Both the position numbers and the translations under genes were made by a program. Positions 1-4,004 of a stretch of 5,580 nt of DNA are shown here, piece after piece. The DNA lies in contig JAEXCA010000218.1 in the NCBI GenBank assembly GCA_023393755.1, forward strand, positions 1 to 5,580, written 5' to 3'. Source of the DNA: Actinomycetes bacterium. GTDB taxonomy: Bacteria; Actinomycetota; Actinomycetes; Propionibacteriales; Propionibacteriaceae. Under the pieces are notes generated by a model. That model did no database searches, had not been told where the DNA came from, and saw only the letters and a list, made by a program, of their open reading frames with translations. Each line of letters begins with the position of its first letter. Within the stretch, counting starts at the first letter, position 1.

Positions 1-149
1 GCCTCGGACTGCTGGATCAGGAGCCGCGCCCCGTCACCGGAGAGCTGCAGGCCACAGGCCTCGCACCTGGCGGCACGCACTCCACGGCCGCAGGCCGGAC
101 AGTTCTGCCACCGGCGCAACTCCTGGATCGCCTGATCGACGACGCCCAT
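1..149 (-). CDS. N-terminal zinc-ribbon protein, partial (left edge cuts it)
   Basis: Reading the minus strand from an ATG at 149-147 gives 49 codons that stay open to the window edge, so only the N-terminus is visible. The start reads MGVVDQAIQELRRWQNC and continues into two CxxC pairs: C17-P-A-C20 and C29-E-A-C32-G. Together these form a four-cysteine zinc ribbon of the rubredoxin-knuckle type. A Shine-Dalgarno-like AAGGTGG lies 7 nt before the ATG, and no nearer in-frame start is seen upstream. The zinc knuckle followed by GLQLSGDGARLL resembles the N-terminus of large actinobacterial membrane proteins annotated as SCO7613 C-terminal domain-containing proteins (DUF2157-like). That assignment is inference, because the diagnostic membrane region lies outside the window. 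It is transcribed divergently from the marR gene and could share its regulation. The gene and start look sound; the function is open. Confidence 0.7.
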   Translation of the reverse strand, partial: MGVVDQAIQELRRWQNCPACGRGVRAARCEACGLQLSGDGARLLIQQSE

Positions 150-335
150 CTGACCGCCACCTTCCCTCGCTGGTGGCAGCGTAACCAGCCGGGGGCTCCG
201 AACGGGTGGTGGCCCGGAGGTGGAGGCCCACGTTCGATCCGACCCGGCGGCCAACCGGACGCCGGGCGGACACGCCCTACGACCGTGGACACAGCCGGTG
301 CACAGAAAGCGTCCTCCGACCCACCGGGGCAAATA

Positions 336-351
336 AGTTGAAAACTAAACT
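336..351. promoter_or_regulatory. Operator-like palindrome overlapping the marR -35 element
   Basis: The 16-bp site AGTTGAAAACTAAACT has the palindromic form AGTTnAnnnnTnAACT, with 10 of 16 positions symmetric and both outer AGTT/AACT quartets intact. MarR-family dimers typically bind imperfect AT-rich palindromes of 16-20 bp, often with AGTT/AACT or TTGAA/TTCAA half-sites. Because the site covers the -35 hexamer at 338-343, bound protein would block RNA polymerase, the usual autorepression arrangement. The adjacent MarR gene is the obvious candidate binder. Site and binder are inferred, not shown. Confidence 0.5.
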
Positions 352-366
352 GTCTCCGGCTAGGCT
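338..366 (+). promoter_or_regulatory. Predicted sigma-70-type promoter of marR, giving a leaderless transcript
   Basis: TTGAAA (338-343) matches the TTGACA -35 consensus at 5 of 6 positions. A 17-bp spacer follows, then TAGGCT (361-366), which fits the actinobacterial TAnnnT -10 form. Transcription would start about 6-8 nt downstream, at 373-375. That coincides with the GTG start codon at 375, so the mRNA would have little or no 5' leader. This agrees with the absence of a Shine-Dalgarno sequence before the GTG. The short AT-rich patch at 331-351 stands out in otherwise very GC-rich DNA. The promoter is predicted from hexamers and spacing only. Confidence 0.65.
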
Positions 367-374
367 CGCTGCCC

Positions 375-842
375 GTGAGGACCATCGAGACCCCGGCCTG
401 GCTGACCGCCGAGCAGCAGCAGGTGTGGCGCGCCTACCTGGGCGCCACCACCCGGGTGAGACAGCACCTCGACAACGAACTGCGCCAGTTCGACCTCGAC
501 CTGGGTGAGTACGAGATCCTGGTCCGGCTCTCCGAGTCACCGTACCGCTCGATCCGGATGTCCGAGCTGGCCGACCAGGTCGGCCAGTCCCGTTCCCGGC
601 TCACCCACACCGTCACCCGGCTGGAGTCCAAGGGCCTGCTCGCCCGCGGCTCCTGCCCCGGCGACCGCCGCGGGGTGCTGGCCACGCTGACCGACCAGGG
701 CCACGCCTTCCTGGTGAAGGTCGCCCCCTACCACGTGGCGTCGGTGCGCGAGATCCTGGTCGACCCGGTCTGCGCCGAGGACTTCGCCGCCCTGGGCCGG
801 GCGATGCAGAGCGTCCTGGACGCCGAACTGCCGGCGGACTGA
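375..842 (+). CDS. MarR-family winged-helix transcriptional regulator
   Basis: This is a 155-residue protein, the usual length for MarR regulators, which act as homodimers and often lose DNA binding when they bind a small phenolic or lipophilic ligand. Residues 7-55 match the N-terminal dimerisation and linker helices, including WRAYL and LGEYEILVRLSES. The helix-turn-helix spans about 62-89 (MSELADQVGQSRSRLTHTV, then TRLESKGLL). The wing follows with the family hallmark C94-P-G-D97-R98-R99-G and ATLTDQG. C-terminal helices complete the dimer interface. The GTG at 375 is the only plausible start: an in-frame TGA lies at 339-341 and no other ATG or GTG intervenes. There is no Shine-Dalgarno sequence, which fits a leaderless mRNA. 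It probably represses itself; the divergent zinc-ribbon gene and downstream ettA are possible further targets. Family assignment is firm; ligand and regulon are unknown. Confidence 0.93.
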   Translation: MRTIETPAWLTAEQQQVWRAYLGATTRVRQHLDNELRQFDLDLGEYEILVRLSESPYRSIRMSELADQVGQSRSRLTHTVTRLESKGLLARGSCPGDRRGVLATLTDQGHAFLVKVAPYHVASVREILVDPVCAEDFAALGRAMQSVLDAELPAD

Positions 843-851
843 CCCACGCGA

Positions 852-897
852 CGCGGTACGCCATCGTCCGCGGTCGCCGTCGCGCGCTGGTACCGCG
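852..897. repeat. Inverted repeat between marR and ettA
   Basis: CGCGGTAC (852-859) and GTACCGCG (890-897) are perfect 8-bp inverted arms separated by 30 bp. The first arm starts 9 nt after the marR stop codon. The repeat could form a hairpin ending marR transcription, but the downstream flank (CGTCCCCAGG) has no T-run. Alternatively it is a protein-binding site: the right arm sits where the -35 of the predicted ettA promoter would be. Chance is also possible in DNA this GC-rich, although each arm carries a non-trivial GTAC. Confidence 0.4.
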
Positions 898-911
898 CGT
901 CCCCAGGACGC

Positions 912-920
912 TGGCATACT
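912..920 (+). promoter_or_regulatory. Possible extended -10 promoter element for ettA
   Basis: TGGCATACT contains CATACT (915-920), matching TATAAT at 4 of 6 positions, preceded by the TGn of an extended -10. No recognisable -35 is found 16-18 bp upstream. A start near 926-928 would give ettA a leader of about 30 nt that contains its ribosome-binding site. This is the only AT-containing candidate in the 115-bp gap; the call rests on the motif alone. Confidence 0.4.
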
Positions 921-946
921 TGGGTGGCCTTCCATCCATCCTTCGC

Positions 947-951
947 AGGAG
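947..951 (+). promoter_or_regulatory. Ribosome-binding site of ettA
   Basis: AGGAG lies 6 nt before the ATG at 958. It is a strong Shine-Dalgarno sequence at optimal spacing and fixes the ettA start, unlike marR and the channel gene, which have weak or no Shine-Dalgarno sequences. Confidence 0.85.
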
Positions 952-957
952 TCCCCA

Positions 958-2640
958 ATGCCTGAGTTCGTGTTCACCATGCACAACGTCCGCAAGAAGC
1001 TGGGCGAGAAGGTGGTGCTCGACAACGTGACCGTCTCGGTCTACGAGGGCGCCAAGATCGGCGTCGTCGGCCCGAACGGCGCCGGCAAGTCGACCATGCT
1101 GAAGCTGATGGCCGGGATGATCAGGACCGACAACGGCGACGCCATGCTGGCCAAGGGCAAGACCGTCGGCATCCTGCTGCAGGAGCCGCCGCTGACCGAG
1201 GGCAGGACCGTGCTGGAGAACATCCACGAGGCGGTCGCCGAGACCAAGGGGATGCTCGACAGGTTCAACGAGGTCTCGCTGGCGATGGGCGAGCCGGACG
1301 CCGACTTCGACGCCCTGCTGGCCGAGATGGGGGAACTGCAGACCGAGCTCGACCACCGCAACGCCTGGGACCTGGATTCCCAGTTGGAGCAGGCGATGGA
1401 CGCGCTGCAGTGCCCGCCGGGGGACGCGATCGTGGACGTGCTGTCCGGTGGCGAGCGGCGCCGGGTGGCGCTGTGCAAGCTGCTGCTGCAGCAGCCCGAC
1501 CTGCTGCTGCTGGACGAGCCCACCAACCACCTGGACGCCGAGAGCGTTGCCTGGCTGGAGGGCCACCTGAAGAACTACCCCGGCGCGGTGCGGGCGGTCA
1601 CCCACGACCGGTACTTCCTGGACAATGTCGCCGAGTGGATCTGCGAGATCGACCGCGGTCAGCTGCACCCCTACGAGGGCAACTACTCCACCTATCTGGA
1701 GACCAAGCGGTCCCGGCTGCAGATCGAGGGCAAGAAGGACGCCAAGCGCGCCAAGATCCTGGAGAAGGAACTGGAGTGGGTGCGGGCCAACCCGAAGGCC
1801 CGGCAGGCCAAGAACAAGGCCCGGCTGGCCCGCTATGAGGAGCTCGCCGCCGAGGCCGAGCGGAACCGCGCGGTCGACCTGACCGAGATCAACATCCCGC
1901 CGGGCCCCCGGCTGGGCTCCGATGTGCTGGAGGCCACCAGGCTGACCAAGGGCTTCGGTGACCGGGTGCTGATCCAGGATCTCAGCTTCACCCTGCCCCG
2001 GGCCGGCATCGTCGGTGTGATCGGCCCGAACGGCGTCGGCAAGACCACCCTGTTCAAGATGCTGATCGGCGAGGAACAGCCGGATTCCGGCACCCTCAAG
2101 GTCGGCGCCACGGTGAAGTTCTCCTACGTCGACCAGGGACGGGGCGGGATCGACCCGGGCAAGAACGTCTGCGAGGTCGTCTCCGACGGCCTGGACCACA
2201 TCAGGGTGGCCAGCTTCGAGATGCCCTCACGGGCCTACGTAGCGTCCTTCGGCTTCAAGGGCCCCGACCAGCAGAAGCTGGCCGGCGTCCTCTCCGGCGG
2301 TGAACGGAACCGGCTGAACCTGGCGCTGACCCTGAAGATGGGCGGCAACGTGCTGCTACTGGACGAGCCCACCAACGACCTAGACGTGGAGACCCTGCAG
2401 TCGCTGGAGGACGCCCTGCTGGAGTTCCCCGGCTGCGCCGTGGTCATCTCCCACGACCGCTGGTTCCTGGACCGCGTCGCCACCCACATCCTGGCCTGGG
2501 AGGGTACTGACGAGGACGAGGCGAACTGGTACTGGTACGAGGGCAACTTCGCCGACTACGAGGAGAACAAGATCGCCCGGCTCGGCGTCGAGGCCGCCCG
2601 TCCCCACCGCACCGCGCACCGCCGCCTCACCCGGGACTGA
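958..2640 (+). CDS. ettA: Energy-dependent translational throttle protein EttA (ABC-F ATPase)
   Basis: This 560-residue cytoplasmic ABC-F protein has two ATPase domains and no membrane segment. E. coli EttA, about 555 residues, binds the ribosomal E site and couples the first elongation steps to the ATP/ADP ratio. The N-terminus (MPEFVFTMHNV) is EttA-like. Domain 1 has Walker A GPNGAGKST (38-46), an arm insertion (about 95-140), signature LSGGE (162-166), Walker B LLLLDEP with catalytic E187, and switch H216. The linker at about 240-300 (YEGNYSTYLETK, then a Lys/Arg-rich coiled helix) corresponds to the P-site tRNA-interaction motif. Domain 2 has Walker A GPNGVGKTT (356-364), signature LSGGE (445-449), E470 and H499. 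Both glutamates fall at or within one residue of the positions known in E. coli, so both sites look active. The C-terminus RPHRTAHRRLTRD is typical of actinobacterial EttA. It probably forms an operon with the channel gene 5 bp downstream. It is not expected to be a drug exporter, despite old macrolide-transporter annotations of such proteins. Confidence 0.96.
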   Translation: MPEFVFTMHNVRKKLGEKVVLDNVTVSVYEGAKIGVVGPNGAGKSTMLKLMAGMIRTDNGDAMLAKGKTVGILLQEPPLTEGRTVLENIHEAVAETKGMLDRFNEVSLAMGEPDADFDALLAEMGELQTELDHRNAWDLDSQLEQAMDALQCPPGDAIVDVLSGGERRRVALCKLLLQQPDLLLLDEPTNHLDAESVAWLEGHLKNYPGAVRAVTHDRYFLDNVAEWICEIDRGQLHPYEGNYSTYLETKRSRLQIEGKKDAKRAKILEKELEWVRANPKARQAKNKARLARYEELAAEAERNRAVDLTEINIPPGPRLGSDVLEATRLTKGFGDRVLIQDLSFTLPRAGIVGVIGPNGVGKTTLFKMLIGEEQPDSGTLKVGATVKFSYVDQGRGGIDPGKNVCEVVSDGLDHIRVASFEMPSRAYVASFGFKGPDQQKLAGVLSGGERNRLNLALTLKMGGNVLLLDEPTNDLDVETLQSLEDALLEFPGCAVVISHDRWFLDRVATHILAWEGTDEDEANWYWYEGNFADYEENKIARLGVEAARPHRTAHRRLTRD

Positions 2641-2645
2641 GCGGC

Positions 2646-3320
2646 GTGGATCTGGCTGAGGCGAGCGCCCAGCTGGTCCGCGTCCTCGACCTGCTGGGCG
2701 TCGCCGCCAACGTGCTGCTGGCCGGCGCCCTGGCGCACGCCCGCAGGTTCGACCCGGTGGGCTTCCTGTTCCTCGGGGTGGTGAGCGGGCTGGGCGGCGG
2801 CATGCTGCGCGACACCCTGCTGCAGGCCGGCACCCCGGTCGCGCTCACCGACCCGGCCTACCTGGGCCTGGCCCTGCTGGTCTCGGTGTTCGCCTACTTC
2901 GTCCTCACCGACGGCACCTGGTGGCGGCGCAGCCTCCGCTTCCTGGACGCCGTCGCGCTGGGCACCTGGGGCGCGGTCGGTGCCCAGAAGGCGCTGAACG
3001 CCGGCCTCGGCTGGCTGCCGGCGATCCTGCTGGGCACGCTCACCGCGGTCGGCGGCGGCATGATCCGCGACGTCCTGGTGCAGCGCACCCCGATCGTCTT
3101 CGGCGGCAACACCCTGTACGCCACCTGCGCCAGCATCGCGGCGCTGGTCGCCGTGGTGCTGGACGGGCTCACCCCGCCGGACTTCCGCGGCGTGACCACC
3201 CTCTCGGCGGCTCTGGTCGGCGGCACCCTCTGCCTGGTGGCCTACCGGCGTGGCTGGCGGCTGCCCGAAGCCGGGACCTGGACGCCCCGCCCCCGGCGTT
3301 CGGGCAACAGCCCCTCCTGA
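2646..3320 (+). CDS. TRIC / UPF0126-family (YadS/YvgT-like) cation channel protein
   Basis: This 224-residue integral membrane protein is of normal length for bacterial TRIC homologues, which form trimeric monovalent-cation (K+) channels. The family is an inverted duplication of a three-helix unit plus a seventh helix. Both units are visible: LDLLGVAANVLLAGALAHAR (14-33) leads to GGGMLRD (50-56), and LDAVALGTWGAVGAQKAL (100-117) leads to GGGMIRD (136-142). These paired GGGxxRD motifs at the kinked helices are the family hallmark. Further hydrophobic spans lie at about 72-88, 121-135, 150-166 and 183-200. The tail after 200 is basic and proline-rich (WTPRPRR), suggesting a cytoplasmic end. The GTG start lies 5 nt after the ettA stop with only a weak Shine-Dalgarno sequence, which suggests translational coupling to ettA. 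Family assignment is strong; channel activity is inferred from homologues. Confidence 0.9.
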   Translation: MDLAEASAQLVRVLDLLGVAANVLLAGALAHARRFDPVGFLFLGVVSGLGGGMLRDTLLQAGTPVALTDPAYLGLALLVSVFAYFVLTDGTWWRRSLRFLDAVALGTWGAVGAQKALNAGLGWLPAILLGTLTAVGGGMIRDVLVQRTPIVFGGNTLYATCASIAALVAVVLDGLTPPDFRGVTTLSAALVGGTLCLVAYRRGWRLPEAGTWTPRPRRSGNSPS

Positions 3321-3331
3321 ACCCGGCCGGC

Positions 3332-3868
3332 TCAGGCCTTCGCCAGCACGACCTCGGGATCCTCCGGCAACTCCTCCAACTCCGCCTCGAACTCCTCGGC
3401 CGCCAGCGCCGCCAGGCTCGCGACGTCGATCGAGCCGGTCTCCTCACCGTCCACCCGGTCGGCGTCGTTCCCGGCCTCGAGCACCTCCGCCCCGGGCTCG
3501 ATCACCTCCCCGGCCGCGGCGCGCTTGAGCCGGTAGACGGTCGAGGTTCCGCCGGTCAGGTCGTGTCCGACCGTGGTCGCCCGGATCTGCAGCTGCTCGT
3601 GCGCGACGCCGTTGGCGTCCACCCACTGCCGCGAACGCAGCCGGCCGCCGACGATCACCGGATCGCCCTTGCGCAGGCTGAGCCGGACGTGCTCGGCCAG
3701 CCGGTGGCTGCAGCTCACCGTCACCCAGATGGTCTGCTCGTCGCCCCACTCGCCGCCGCGCACCGCCCGCGGGGTGCAGCCCAGCCGGAAGGTCGCCCAG
3801 GGCGACGCCGAATCCCTCAACTCGACCTCGCCGCCGACCCGGCCGGTCATCCACACGTGCGCTTCCAT
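3332..3868 (-). CDS. Single-stranded DNA-binding protein, SSBb-like paralogue
   Basis: This 178-residue protein has an OB-fold at about 1-115: MEAHVWMTGRVGGEV, WATFRLGCTPR (24-34), TIWVTVSCSHRLAEHV (46-61), then the hallmark LRKGDPVIVGGRLRSRQW (65-82) and a last strand at about 92-103. SSBs bind single-stranded DNA as tetramers. The C-terminal third (121-173) is acidic and low-complexity, but the protein ends PEDPEVVLAKA and lacks the acidic tip ending in Pro-Phe (DDDIPF type) by which housekeeping SSBs recruit partners. That fits an accessory paralogue like mycobacterial SSBb or Streptomyces SsbB, with the essential ssb elsewhere. The ATG at 3868-3866 follows a strong AGAGGAGAGG. It lies 136 nt downstream of the GTPase gene on the same strand, and DnaA-box sequences sit in that gap. 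The SSB fold is firm; paralogue status is inferred from the tail and neighbours. Confidence 0.9.
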   Translation of the reverse strand: MEAHVWMTGRVGGEVELRDSASPWATFRLGCTPRAVRGGEWGDEQTIWVTVSCSHRLAEHVRLSLRKGDPVIVGGRLRSRQWVDANGVAHEQLQIRATTVGHDLTGGTSTVYRLKRAAAGEVIEPGAEVLEAGNDADRVDGEETGSIDVASLAALAAEEFEAELEELPEDPEVVLAKA

Positions 3869-4004
3869 TGCCTCTCCTCTCGGGTTGAGGCCTCATTGCC
3901 TCGTCTGGTTTCCCGGGAGTCTTGGCGCCGTGGGTGGGCGATGTGCCATCGAGTTTCGCGCGCTGTGGATAACCTGACGGTCCCGCGCGGTATCCACAGC
4001 CCTG
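3869..4004 (-). promoter_or_regulatory. Leader / intergenic region between the GTPase and SSB genes
   Basis: These 136 nt precede the SSB start on the minus strand. In transcript order they hold the DnaA-box inverted repeat (4000-3962), a small hairpin CGATG-TGC-CATCG (3939-3951), a TCCCGGGA palindrome (3911-3918) and the Shine-Dalgarno AGAGGAGAGG. The 9-mer GAGGCAATG occurs twice, 28 nt apart: once at the true start (3874-3866) and once upstream (3902-3894), out of frame. I find no clear -35/-10 pair, so SSB may be co-transcribed with the GTPase gene or use an unrecognised promoter. Confidence 0.5.
3962..4000. promoter_or_regulatory. Inverted pair of DnaA-box sequences (10-bp perfect inverted repeat)
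   Basis: GCTGTGGATA (3962-3971) and TATCCACAGC (3991-4000) are perfect 10-bp inverted arms with a 19-bp spacer. The left arm contains TGTGGATAA (3964-3972), the exact reverse complement of the DnaA box TTATCCACA. The right arm contains GTATCCACA (3990-3998), matching 8 of 9 positions. Box centres are 26 bp apart and the boxes face in opposite directions. The repeat begins 4 nt after the GTPase stop codon, so a hairpin terminator without a U-tract is an alternative reading. Matching a replication-initiator site exactly, next to an SSB gene, makes DnaA binding plausible but unproven. Confidence 0.5.

Larger units (their letters stand above)
150..374. other. Divergent intergenic region, zinc-ribbon gene / marR
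   Basis: These 225 bp separate two divergent starts. On the plus side they contain the marR promoter and operator-like palindrome, listed separately. On the minus side there is a possible -10 element, TACGCT (183-178), about 29 nt before the zinc-ribbon ATG, but no convincing -35 hexamer at the usual spacing. A 7-bp perfect inverted repeat, CCCGGCG / CGCCGGG (243-249 and 260-266, 10-nt loop), lies in the middle. It has no T-tract, so it is not a typical terminator; its role is unknown. I see no tRNA and no further gene with a ribosome-binding site. Short open frames crossing this stretch look like GC-rich noise. Confidence 0.6.

Noticed and set aside
228..248. GTTCGATCC resembling a tRNA T-loop
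   Set aside because: The flanking 5-mers (CCACG and CGACC) do not pair as a T-stem, and no acceptor or anticodon arm can be drawn around it.
243..266. CCCGGCG/CGCCGGG hairpin as a terminator
   Set aside because: It lies between divergent starts, where no transcript needs ending, and has no T-tract; left as an unexplained repeat within the intergenic entry.
284..292. CGTGGACAC as a third DnaA box
   Set aside because: Only 7 of 9 positions match TTGTCCACA in reverse and there is no second copy nearby; expected by chance.
1468..1517. CTG/CAG trinucleotide run with palindrome CTGCTGCAGCAG
   Set aside because: It encodes the conserved KLLLQQPDLLLLDEP stretch of ettA; preferred Leu (CTG) and Gln (CAG) codons explain it.
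613..2199. A 528-codon open frame antisense to ettA
   Set aside because: It is repetitive (Leu/Gly/Val/Gln-rich), matches no family, crosses from ettA into marR, and is what a G/C-biased codon pattern produces on the opposite strand.
3444..3896. A 150-codon frame starting upstream of the SSB gene
   Set aside because: As a protein it is an Arg/Gly-rich frame-shifted reading of SSB with no recognisable domain; only its start context is of interest.
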